This document shows positions 54,047 through 64,000 of a stretch of DNA of 64,000 nucleotides, one piece after another. Each line of letters begins with the position of its first letter. Position 1 is the first letter of the stretch. Under the pieces are notes generated by a model. It did no database searches, was not told the origin of the DNA, and worked only from the letters and a program-made list of their open reading frames with translations. The stretch comes from Tremella fuciformis (taxonomy: Eukaryota; Basidiomycota; Tremellomycetes; Tremellales; Tremellaceae), in contig CP136490.1 in NCBI GenBank assembly GCA_032768795.1, positions 6,634,001 to 6,698,000 on the forward strand, written 5' to 3'. Position numbers and translations under genes: made by a program.

Positions 54047-55445
54047 TCGACCATTCAAACAGTACCGCAAGCATTCTGTTCAACCAATCAGATGTATAGA
54101 GGATGAACGTGCACAGCTGTCTTTACGCTGCTCATAAACGAGGTGTGTCACTCACATCGTGTGCGCCTTGTAGTCACACGTATATGCCCGTCTTGCTTTA
54201 TGGATTTTGCGCCCCAGAACAGGTTTTCACCAAATCCGCTTAGACTCGCAAATCATATGGCCTGTATATGTACTCCATGCTTCTCTGTGTCATCTCGAGA
54301 ACACTCTGCCTTCTGTCTCGGATTGTATCATCACTGAGACGCTGCTGTGACCATCTCAATGCTGTGGACTATCAAAAAAGGTCGGCCCCTGCGCCCGTGC
54401 CCATGTGACGGTCGTAGTTTCTTCAGCGTTCCCGCGACGAGCAATTGTGGTAGTGTTGGACATGTTGGCACGGCGGGCGAAATGCTTGAAGGTGTATCGT
54501 AACGATGAGAGCTATGCATTTGTCTATCTCTTCAGCTTTGCAGATGTGTCTCAGAGAGCTCTTGACCTCCCTGACCGTGTTCCTGCTGAGCTTCGTAAGT
54601 CTTGTCTTCCGTGAGCCCGCATGGAAACGATACTCAAAGGCTCGGACGCGCAGACACAGGCACATACTCGTAGAAGCTGCTGACTATTCATACCGGTCGG
54701 TGCTGAAGGACACGCATAATCGACGATCAATTGATGTACGTACATGTATATGCAACGTTCAATCAAGTGCTACAGTATCATATTCACCCGCCTCATGAAA
54801 GCCGACCCTCCACTTGGTCGATGTCACATTATCCTGCGAATCTGACCTTCGAAGGTTGACTTGAAGGTCTTCGAACGCTCGCGCGAGCTTGGTGGCTGGT
54901 GGTTCTCATGAAACAGCTTACATCGGTAAATAGGTATGAACTTCTCCTTAAAGTCTAGATTCCGTCATCTGGCAGGAAGAGCGATCCTCGAAGAGGGCAT
55001 CTGCCGTAGAAAGCTGGGAAGACCTACGATGCGGACAACTCGTTCCCACCTTCTCTCGCGCCGCCCTCGCCTGTGCACCTGAAACGTGCGACCCGCTGGT
55101 CGACTTGAAACGATGACAATCGTTCTCCCCTCGGCAGGAAACACTCACGACTCAAGGAAGCCCGCACGTCAGCGCACGGATCAGTGGCTCGCAGCGTTCG
55201 TGACCGCCGGGCCTAGGCCCTGTTGACAATTCAAATATCCCGCAGAGGCAGCACTCCGAAACACTGGCCACATCTCCTGAGATCTCCTTGGTGCTCTTGC
55301 CGCGAAGACACAATGCGTGACGTACACCGTAGCGGCGCAAACCTCGAAGTATATATCTTCGTAGGTCGACATCGATTTGCTTAAATATCCTCGGTCCTGA
55401 TTCTCACTCCCTCTCGACTACGATCAATTGACGAAAACGCACAAG
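54047..55445. other. Long spacer between family members 1 and 2
   Basis: The 1.4-kb stretch has only short frames on both strands and no remnant of the family that I can find. Near 54015-54090 the word CAGTACCGC / GGTACCGCAAGC is repeated three times in a row of about 70 bp. TATATAT at 55350-55356 and TAAATATCC at 55382 precede the ATG of member 2 by about 90 and 64 bp. Confidence 0.4.
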
Positions 55446-56309
55446 ATGTCTGAACTCTTCGTACCGGGCCTATTGATCACTGGATCGAAGCCAGGGTCAG
55501 TAGTTCTTCACTCTTCTGGAGAGGAAGTCGTGCCTGCCAAACCGACCTCAGAGACTGGGTCTGAAGTATCCGGTAGCTCTCGACCCTCCGCATCCTTGGA
55601 GAGGGATGATGAGGAGGGTTCACAGACTGCGCTCCAACAGATGACTCAAGTCTGCAACGCGAGATCAAAGCAAAGTGACGGTGGGGACCACAAATCATGG
55701 GTGGACACGTACAGTACAATCCTACAGTCGCTTGTGACACAGTTACCCAAGCTTGATGTTACAAACTCATGTGCCTATTACCTACCTTCGGGCTGTCGCC
55801 GACACTTCAGTGAGCGCGTGGACTGCAGGGCCATCAAGACTTCCCTATCCCGCGCTACCCCCTTTGAGTCGAAGTTTAAGGCTGAATCGAGAGAGACTGT
55901 CAAATCAATGCTTGAATCCATGGCAGACTTATGGCTCGCCCTGAACGCAGGAGGCGACGTAGCTTCTCACCCGGTTCTATATGCCGCCAAGTTGGGACTG
56001 CAGGAGTGTCTCACGGCTTATTTGAGAAGAGATAGCGAAAATTATGCGTAAATCGTTTCCCTCCTCCGCAGCCCATTCTGATCTGGCAGTAAAGCCGAGC
56101 TGCGTAAGGCAGAACACGATGCGACGAGATGGGTCAATCAGCTTCCTCTCGCATATGGCCCAGAGCCTGGACCGGAGCCTCCAGAAGACCCCAATGAGGA
56201 CATCCACACTGTGCTGAAACCGGTCGCGGCCGTCGTCTTCACTGCCTCGTCCGCAATGTTGCTTAATCGCGCGATTCGGTACTATTCGGATAGAGACGAT
56301 AGCGCTTAG
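55446..56309 (+). CDS. Novel tail-anchored family, member 2
   Basis: Two exons (55446-56047, 56090-56309) give 273 residues. It starts MSELFVPGLLITGSKPGS. A polar Ser/Glu-rich region follows, then a helical part (WVDTYSTILQSLVTQLPKLD) and the family motif MADLWLALNAGGDVASHPVL with LGLQECLTAYLRRDSENYA. Exon 2 continues KAELRKAEHDATRWVNQL, a Pro/Glu-rich linker (GPEPGPEPPEDPNED) and a hydrophobic segment VAAVVFTASSAMLLN followed by RAIRYYSDRDDSA. The short C-terminal tail after one hydrophobic segment is the layout of tail-anchored proteins. A TATA-like word lies 64-90 bp upstream. Function unknown. Confidence 0.62.
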
Positions 56310-57485
56310 CGTCTAGCGTTTGAGACGACCGTATCCCTGTCCCCACTTGGAGAGCGGGGAGAGCGGCCGATTTTCACCGACACCCGTAACCGACTCTGTT
56401 CTCGTCCTTGTGCAGTCTCTCCCTTATGCAGCTTCATTTCAAACATGAGCCCTTTGAAGTTTATGATCATCCCTGTCTTCCAATGGCGACAAGGCGAGGG
56501 GCCTAGCCGAGAGGTGGCAGGGGGAAGAGAGTGGGCTGGCTGTCGCGAGTCAAGTCGCTTTCGTCTTGGAACTGAAGCAGCTCAACATGACCAGTCACTC
56601 TGTGCCATTGGTCATCCATTCTCCCTGCTATACACAGTGCGCTGGAGCCGAGATTCCCAGGAGACGCTAGATCCTGGGCGACGCGACGTTCCATTCCTGT
56701 GATCGCGGCTCTCCGCCGATTAATGGAATCTGATCGCTCAAACGGCCAGAGGAAGTGCGCAGGACTAGCAGTGCCGAGGCCTCCTCGCCAAGAGTACCAC
56801 AGTTGGGGCGGGAGACCCTGACACACACACTACAGACCGCACAACCGACCGGCTTCATGACGATGCATGCCTGGCACGAGCTTCATCGTTTACATAGAGG
56901 ATAGAAGAGACTTTTAGCGTGCAACGACCTTGACACGGTCCTCAATTGGGTCATTTCAGCAAAGGTCCTCTACAGGTCGAAGGTGGGAGTTACAGAGGTA
57001 CAGTTGCACGCATGGAAGCGGAATTGAACCCTCGAACTGAGACTGGCAATCAGATGAGACGATCATCGGCCTCGTCCTCGTCGCGGCACTTGGACTTACC
57101 CTTGCGTATGGGCCCCTGACATTGTTGGCGATCCTCCAAAGTCGCATGCAGTGGAGAGGCCTTCGTACGCGCTGCCATTTACCTTACTTCAAATTCCTTC
57201 CTTTGCGAAGTATCCCTTGACACAACGCAACCGCCACTTTTCGCCTTCACACCGTCCTCAGCCATACCCTTCGCCACCCATACGCTTGCATATAGATGCA
57301 TAAATTTTCCTACTTGAAAGATCATCTTCCCTTCGAAGCGCTCCTATCAACTAACACTAGTTCAACTCCTCGCCACCGGACGACTAGCCGACTACACCTT
57401 TTGAGCTCTTCCGCCGCCGCAACAGGAAATCGATTCTTACTCCAAGCTCCATACAGTGCTTGCGCCTACTTGGATCGGCGGCAGT
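56310..57485. other. Long spacer between family members 2 and 3
   Basis: The 1.2-kb stretch has no supported gene. Short frames at 56445-56702 and on the minus strand lack any likeness to the family. A plus-strand ATG at 57296 opens a 94-codon frame that overlaps the start of member 3 in another phase. Confidence 0.4.
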
Positions 57486-58141
57486 ATGAGCTACAGCCAC
57501 GAGAACGAAGACGACCAGGCACCCACCACTTACGGTGCGACCGGATTGGAGACCTCGTTTGGCTCTCAAGTCAATCCTGATGAGGTTATAGAGTGGTGCG
57601 AAGGGTTTATTGCAACACTGGGAGATACGTTGAAGGTCGTGAACTCCCCCTTACTTGCCAAGTGGGATGAAACTATGGGTGCTTCGCTTGGAAGAGTCCT
57701 GAGAAGCGGGTGCGCAGACTGCCGTATAATCTCAAGCGCTCTTCAGGAATGGGAGGCTTCGAAGAAGGAACCTGACAGTACAGAAGGGCGCCAAAAGCAA
57801 GACAGAGCCCTGGAGTATCTCTGGGATTCGCTGCGGTCCCAGAAGTCCCTGGAGCACCCAATTCTTAAGGACTATGGAGAGGTCGTGGGCTTGTATCGGG
57901 ATTCGCTGAAAGGCACAGCTTCGTTGACAGTCGAGCGGTGCGCTCCGAGCGCTAAGAAGAGGCGACAGCTGATCCATCTAGGCTTAATCTCTACAAAGCG
58001 GCTGCTCGATTGAACGCGAACCACGTGAAGACACTGAGAAACCTTCATGAAAGCCAATCGGCTGCTGCAGCTGCGGTTGGTAGTGCTGCTGCAACTTACG
58101 CTGTGTACGGCCTCGCCCGTTACATGGGGAAAACAGAATGA
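57486..58141 (+). CDS. Novel tail-anchored family, member 3
   Basis: Two exons (57486-57937, 57982-58141) give 203 residues, starting MSYSHENEDDQAPTTYGATG. The helical core reads PDEVIEWCEGFIATLGDTLK, CADCRIISSALQEWEASKK and the family motif ALEYLWDSLRSQKSLEHPIL with DYGEVVGLYRDSLKG. Exon 2 reads LNLYKAAARLNANHVKTLRN and ends in an Ala-rich hydrophobic segment (AAAAAVGSAAATYAVYGLA) followed by RYMGKTE. As in members 1 and 2, the hydrophobic segment lies in the second exon and the tail is short. It is the last member before MET6. Function unknown. Confidence 0.62.
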
Positions 58142-58627
58142 TCAATCACACGAGCGCGCATGCAGCCTCAACCTGGTAACCTGGTAAGGTACAGACACTG
58201 TTTCGCTCTCATCCCGTCTCGCCCTCTCGTTTGACCTGTGTGGGGTGGCTTACTTACTTGATCTCTACCATGATAGCTCTTCATCATGTTATGCACCTTA
58301 TGGTGGTTCCTCTTGGCGGCTCTCATTTCCAGATCATCGAATCGATGTAGACAAGCTGCAGATGAACTGTGAATGCGCTACTCGATCTACGACTACAGCC
58401 CTGATTTGAGATCATTTTTCCTGAGCTCGTGCCACACACGTTTGTGCCACATTTGCCCCGAGCTGCGAGGGTGAGGAGCAAAATGCCACGTCAGCCTCAG
58501 TGATCGTGCCAGAAAAAGTTGGGCGGACCTCCGCGACAAGTGAGCAAAGAGGTCCATGGCGTGATTCCCTCTTCCTCTCCATCACTCTTCATCACTTTCA
58601 TCTATCAACACACCAGACAGATTCAAC
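58142..58627 (+). promoter_or_regulatory. MET6 promoter region
   Basis: The 486-bp stretch between member 3 and MET6 ends in a C/T-rich leader with CATCACTTTCATC-like words before the ATG. No CACGTG box was found in it. Confidence 0.45.
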
Positions 58628-61191
58628 ATGGTCAAGTCTGCTGTCCTCGGCTACCCCCGTATCGGCGTGGGCCGTGCCATGAAAAAGGTCAGTCTTCTTC
58701 ATCAGAGCTCGTCGAGGTCGGGAATTTCGACTTGCGCCTGAACCTCCTCGAACGTGGCTGACCTTTCTATAGGCCGTCGAGTCGTACTGGGCCGGCAACT
58801 CGTCGGCTGACGACCTCGCTGCGACTGCCAAGGCCGTCCGCAAAGAGCGATGGGAGACCATCAAGAACGCCGGCGTGGACATCATCCCCTCGTCAGTCCT
58901 CGTCAACCGAACGCGGAATGTACGAGCACATTGGCTGACTATTCAGCGGTGACTTCACCCTCTACGACCACCTTCTCGACCACTCGTACAACTTCGGTGT
59001 CATCCCCGAGAGATATGTTGCTCAGAAGCTCAGCGGTCTCGACACCTACTTCGGTCAGCTCGCACATGGTTCATTTTGCATCCAGTACTGACCCCACAGC
59101 CATGGGCCGTGGAAAGCAGGACCGCGAGAAGGGCATCGACGTGGTCGCGTCCGAGATGGGCAAATTGTAAGTCGGCTCAAGTGACCCGGCTCTCTCCGCT
59201 GACAGTTAGCTTCGACTCCAACTACCACATCGTCAAGGTCGACCACGAGCCCAACACCGAGTTCAAGCTCCTCAACAACCAGTGGTTGAGCGAGTTCGAG
59301 GAGGCCAAAGCCCTCGGCATCACCACCCGTTCCGTCCTGTTCGGCCCCATCACCTACCTCTCGCTTGTCCGCAAGAGCCGTGAGGCTCCCGCCGACTTCG
59401 AGCCCATCCAGCTCCTCGACAAGATCATCCCTGTCTACAAGGAGGTTCTGTCTTCCCTCAAGGCCGCCGGTGCCGAGGCCGTCCAGCTCGACGAGCCCAT
59501 CCTCGTCCTCGACAAGGCCGAGTCTCTGGGTGCCGAGTTCAAGAAGGTCTACGAGGCTCTCGCCCCTGTCGCCCCCAAGATCACCATCACGTCTGCCTAC
59601 GGCCGCGTCGGCAAGTCCCTTGACTACCTCAAGGAGCTCCCCATCGCCGCTCTTCACCTCGACCTCGACCGTGAGCCTGGACAGCTCGACGCTGCCATCG
59701 CCGCCCTCAAGGACACCAAGATCGACCTTGAGCTCGGTGTCGTTTCTGGCAGGAACATCTGGAAGGCCGACCTCAAGAAGGTCAAGGCTCTCGCCGAGAA
59801 GGCTGTCGCCGCTCTTGGTTCCGACCGCGTCGTCGTCTCCACCTCCTCTTCCCTTCTCCACACCCCTATCTCCATCAAGGTGGAGAAGAAGCTCACTGCT
59901 CAGCAGTTGAGCTGGCTCTCGTTTGCCGAGGAGAAGTGCGAGGAGGTCGCCGCTCTTGCTCAGGCCCTCAACGGCACCGAGTCGTCTCTCTTCGAGCAGA
60001 ACACCAAGGACATTGCTGCCCGACGAGAGTTCGAGCGCACCTCGGACTCTGCCGTCCGCGACCGTGTCGCCGCTATCACCGAGGAGCAGCTCAAGCGCAA
60101 GTCGCCCTTCGCCACCCGCCGTGCTGCCCAGAAGAAGCTCAACCTTCCCAAATTCCCCACCACCACCATTGGCTCCTTCCCTCAGACCAAAGAGATCCGC
60201 CAGGCCCGTGCCAAATTCGGCAAGGGTGAGCTCACCAAGGAGGAGTACGAGAAGGCCATGGAGAAGGAGATCCAGTACGCCGTCGACTTCCAGGAGAAGG
60301 TCGGCCTCGACCTCTTCGTGCACGGCGAGCCCGAGCGAAACGACATGGTGCAGTACTTCGGCGAGCAGCTTAACGGCTTCATCTTCACTCAGCTCGGCTG
60401 GGTTCAGTCTTACGGCTCCCGATATGTCCGACCCCCCATCGTCGTCTCTGACGTTTCCCGTCCCGCCCCTATGACCGTTCGCTGGTCGTCGTATGCTCAG
60501 AGCCTGACCAAGAAGCCCATGAAGGGTATGCTTACTGGCCCTGTCACCGTGAGTACCGCCGCTCGAGATTTGTGAAAGTCATCGCTAATTGCAGATCCTC
60601 AACTGGTCGTTCCCCCGTGCCGACGTCTCCAAGGAGGTCCAGTCCAAGCAGCTCGCGCTTGCCCTTCGTGACGAGGTTGTTGACCTCGCCAACGCCGGCA
60701 TCCAGGCCATCCAGGTCGACGAGCCCGCCATCCGTGAGGGTCTTCCTCTGCGCAAGGCCGACTGGGACGCCTACCTCAAGTGGGCCGTCGACTCGTTCCG
60801 TCTCTCCACCTCGGGCGTCGAGGACGACACCCAGGTCCACTCGCACTTCTGCTACTCGGACTTTGGAGACATCTTCCCGTCTATCCAGGGTCTCGACGCC
60901 GACGTCATCTCCATCGAGGCGTCCAAGGCCGACCTCAAGCTGCTCGACGTCTTCAAGGCTCACGGCTACTCGAACGAGATCGGCCCCGGTGTCTACGACA
61001 TCCACTCGCCCCGTGTTCCGGGAGAGCAGGAGATCAAGGACCGTATCGCCGCCATGGTCAAGGTGCTGCCCGCCGACCTCATGATCGTCAACCCGGACTG
61101 TGGTCTCAAGACCCGTGGCTGGAAGGAGACCGAGGAGTCGCTCACCAACCTCGTCGCCGCCGCCCGCTGGGCCCGTGAGACCTACGCCTAA
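58628..61191 (+). CDS. MET6: Cobalamin-independent methionine synthase
   Basis: Six exons (58628-58687, 58773-58891, 58947-59053, 59100-59166, 59210-60548, 60595-61191) encode 762 residues, the normal length. It transfers a methyl group from 5-methyltetrahydropteroyl-polyglutamate to homocysteine. The start [20 protein letters not shown] and [18 protein letters not shown] are typical, followed by [57 protein letters not shown] and [12 protein letters not shown]. The zinc site is in HSHFCYSDF and [11 protein letters not shown]. Strong third-position C/G bias indicates high expression and creates long antisense frames, which are not genes. Confidence 0.95.
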
Positions 61192-61810
61192 ACAGTGGCT
61201 AGGATCATGGTCTCTTCTTCGCATTGCATAGCATCAGCTTCAACAGCCATTTGGCCCCCCTCTCAACCCTCATCCCTCATCCATACCTCTCATCCCGCCA
61301 CAATCGATTCCCTGCTTTGTAGATACCCCTTTCCGACGTGTTCCCGGGCGGTCGCCCACTTGTGCTTTTCTCGGTCATGCCTTGGTGGAGGGAGAAGTTG
61401 AAGATCAGTTGGTAGTAGTAGCAAAAAATGCAGTCTGTTCAACCGGCACCAAGCATTGGCCACTTCGAGACGACTGATGCGTGCACGCATTGGAATGAGG
61501 TGACTACGCCACGGTCCATGGGATGAGACGCAAACAAGCGTTTCCAGAGGATGGTTCCTGAAAGTCAACGCTGGTCATTTGGTCGTGCTCCGAGTTCGAT
61601 TGTTTTCAGCCTCTACATGTTTCTGTCAGTATCATACTTCAGCGTCGTTGAAGCAAGGTAGGTCGCGAAGCTGCGTGCCCGTCCCGGGACCCACGCCAAG
61701 GGAGCACCGCCAGCCGGCCTCGAATCGTCAGCCAGAGTCAGACCCACGCGACTGATTTCTCTGTCTCACCCTCGTCATCCAACGCCAGCAGTCCGATCAC
61801 ATCACCCAAC
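61192..61810 (+). other. Spacer between MET6 and the BRCT gene
   Basis: The 619-bp stretch holds the MET6 3' flank and the promoter and C-rich leader of the next gene. No gene, repeat or known site is supported. Confidence 0.45.
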
Positions 61811-64000
61811 ATGTCGTCCCTTCACTCAAACATGCCACCTATCGCACCAGGCGGCTCCAGACGGACATCAGCATCCTTCGTGCCCCTCCAAACGAAAACA
61901 CGCGCGATGAGCCGCGCTCCCTCCCTCGGGCACGCATCGACGTCCCGCCTACCTATCCCATCGGGGTTCACGTCGACCAGCACAAAGTCCCGCCTAATGC
62001 GCCGCGATTCCAGGCAGCCGCTGAGGGAGTCGTTGCCGAACGCGGCGGCTGCGTCTCTGCCATCGATGGCGAACACCGGGGAGAAGCGCAAAGCGGCGGA
62101 CGAGTGGGATCGCCCGGCCAAGGCCCTCAAGGTGTCTTCGCTCGGTGCTGCCTCGGCAGACCCTGTCACTCCGAGAAAACAGGCCGGCTTGGGATTGGGA
62201 CTGGGACCCGCGCCTACGCCGGCGAGGATTCTGCTTCAGCAGGGTATACGACAGGCTGGCGACGCGGTGGGCACGGAGGAAGACGAGGACATGCCTGTTG
62301 TGCTCAGGCCGCCGACACCGCCGAGGGCCAGAGATCGCGTGGCAGGCGTCGCATCGGATGCTCTGCCCGAGCAAGTACCGGCGACCACGCCAAAGCGCCC
62401 CTTGACGCCAGACGAGCTGGCTCAGCCGCCGAGGAGCGTCCGACGGCTCGATGTGCCCCCCAGCAGCCCTTCCGGCCCTTCCACACCAAGGCGGGTCTTA
62501 CCTGGCCTGTCGCGACTCGGACTTACCCCATCGCCTGGACTTGCGCCAATATCAGCCTCCACCGCGGCTGCTGCCGAGCCTGCTCCTGCTCCGACTGCTG
62601 CGAACGTGCAGCCGCGTCCACCGCAACAAAGAGCGAAGATCACTGTTCCCCAGCCATTTAGCAGTCGCGTCTCGGCGCCGACCAAGGTGTCCGGAAACAG
62701 GGAGCGGCCGACGGTACAGCGAATCCCGTCTGGCTCGAAAGTACCTACACTCGCCGCGGCGCCTCCCTCCGCATCGACGGCCGCCAGTGATGCGCCGGCG
62801 CAACCAGCGGCCGCTGTCACACCTCGCACTTCGTTGATGCCTCCCCCGAGCAGCATCCCCCTCCCCAAGCCACGACTGGCCACCAGCGGTCCATCCACAT
62901 TGCAGCCACTTGCCAAACCGAGTCTTTCTGGCCCTTCTGGGCTGCCCGTTCGACGACCGACGTCTCGACCCTCCTTCGCCTCAGCGATCGATGCAGACAA
63001 GGAGAACACCCTCACGCCGCCCGCAGAGGCGCCCCTCCGGCGTAAGCCCTCTTACCCCGCTTCCCTCGGCTCTGGGCCTCATGCACGCCCGACACCCCGA
63101 GTCGTATCCAGCTCCTCGGGACAACTACGAGCGGTCACCCAGCCTATGTCCATGTCCACAAGCGCGACCATTGAAGAGGACGACGAGCGGCCCGCCTTCC
63201 CATCCAAATCCCCTCGATCGGTATCTGCGCCTGTCCCTCGCGTGACCTCGGGTCCTCGGCTGAGTCTGAGCATGTCTCAGCGCCGAGAAGGCATCTATGG
63301 CGATGCGTCCAAATCCCTGAATGGACTAAATGATGCCCTGTCGAAGCTCAAAATGCAGCTTAGCGAGTCGACCTCGGCTGCGCATCGCCCGCGCCAGAGT
63401 CTGCCGGCTCCTCGGACGTCGTACGAATCTATGATGCTCGTGGACCAGCACTCAGAGCCAAGCCACCATGCCACTGGACGCGTGGCAGCGGTTCATCGAC
63501 CCAGGCAGTCTCTGGCAATACCGCCGTCGTCGCTGGACGTGTCGATGACTTCGGACGAAGGTGATGTGGCGGACAAGAGCCTCGCGGGACTGCTGTGCTC
63601 GACCTCTGGCGAAGGCTGCCTCAAGGGTGTCCGGGCGTTTGTCGACGTGCACACCGAGGATGGCGCGGATAGTAGTGGGGTCTTCATCGACATGCTGAAG
63701 AGCCTGGGAGCGAGAGTGAGTCGTGTGAAACGCAGAAAATGTGCTCACCCATGTAGGTATTCTCGCGTCCGACGGAGACTTGCACACATATCATTTACAA
63801 GAGCGGCAAGGGCTCGACACTGACATGGTATCGCAAGCAAGAGGAGAAGCCGCATATCGTGTCTGTTCGATGGGTCATGAAGTGCAAAGAGGCCGGAATG
63901 AGGCTGGAAGAGGTGCCATATGCGGTGCGGGTAGAGGAAGAGGATGTCTTTGCAAAGGTATTTCCAGTGTGGCGTACGAAGCGGCGACTGATCAGCAGGC
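61811..64000 (+). CDS. BRCT-domain protein with long disordered N-terminus (partial at window end)
   Basis: Exons 61811-63715 and 63757-63957, with a third starting at 63999, give at least 702 residues. Residues 1-600 are Ser/Pro/Arg/Ala-rich with many SP/TP sites (TPRK, PPTPPRAR, SPSGPSTPRR), a likely substrate of cyclin-dependent kinases, and a KEN box-like DKENTLTP. A BRCT domain begins near residue 612: CLKGVRAFVDVHTEDGADSS, SLGARVFSRPTETCTHIIYK and HIVSVRWVMKCKEAGMRLEE with the conserved Trp. The layout resembles nuclear DNA-damage or cell-cycle proteins; microcephalin-like and other single-BRCT proteins are possible. The gene continues beyond the window. Confidence 0.8.

Noticed and set aside
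59055..60323. 422-residue minus-strand open frame opposite MET6
   Set aside because: It is antisense to a strongly codon-biased highly expressed gene; its Leu/Gly/Glu/Asp repeats mirror the sense codons. The same holds for 60544-61224.

Overview
The window is nuclear DNA of a basidiomycete yeast, most likely a tremellomycete (Tremellales or Trichosporonales). Nearly every conserved gene is split by very short introns (about 39-60 nt, GTGAGT-like donors, CTGAC/CTAAC branch points close to the AG). Gene order is compact on both strands, and several proteins (XanA-type xanthine dioxygenase, Cyc8/Ssn6, fungal Sec6, Met6) are typical of fungi. The taxonomic call is an inference from gene content and intron style. 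Exon joins were worked out by hand; for the spliced genes the exon lengths sum to a multiple of three.

Left end (1-6800): the last codons of an unidentified gene, then a gene-poor stretch made of diverged tandem copies, about 2.3-2.4 kb apart, of one unrecognised minus-strand gene and its flanks. One copy (5141-5884) is intact, one (2774-3512) looks broken, and one (about 590-1480) is very uncertain. Middle-left (6800-24060): housekeeping and metabolic genes: an unknown Ser-rich protein, a mitochondrially directed SDR reductase, a disordered Ser/Thr/Pro-rich protein, a surface-type protein, a ZNF511-like zinc-finger protein, V-ATPase subunit c, an NCS1 permease divergent from a xanthine dioxygenase (xanA), cytochrome oxidase subunit IV and prephenate dehydrogenase (TYR1).

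Middle (24060-42000): the first copy of a 684-bp dispersed repeat, a long pyrimidine-rich leader, the corepressor gene CYC8/SSN6, a mitochondrial-type J-protein, and a block of eight small intronless plus-strand genes (32632-41781). Four of these encode type II membrane proteins sharing an unrecognised ectodomain. Three others are a related-looking set of short single-span or Cys-rich membrane proteins, and one is soluble and Cys-containing.

Right (42000-64000): Xaa-Pro aminopeptidase and glutamine-dependent NAD synthetase (divergent), exocyst SEC6, the second identical 684-bp repeat, a glutathionyl-hydroquinone-reductase-like GST, a second novel tandem family of three two-exon genes ending in a hydrophobic tail (53274-58141), MET6, and the 5' part of a BRCT-domain protein that runs off the window.

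Conserved genes work in purine use (permease plus XanA), aromatic amino acid and methionine synthesis, NAD synthesis, respiration, vacuolar acidification, secretion and global repression. The accessory content lies in three lineage-specific tandem families (left end, 32.6-41.8 kb, 53.3-58.1 kb) and in the repeat, which sits in two divergent promoters within about 60 bp of start codons.
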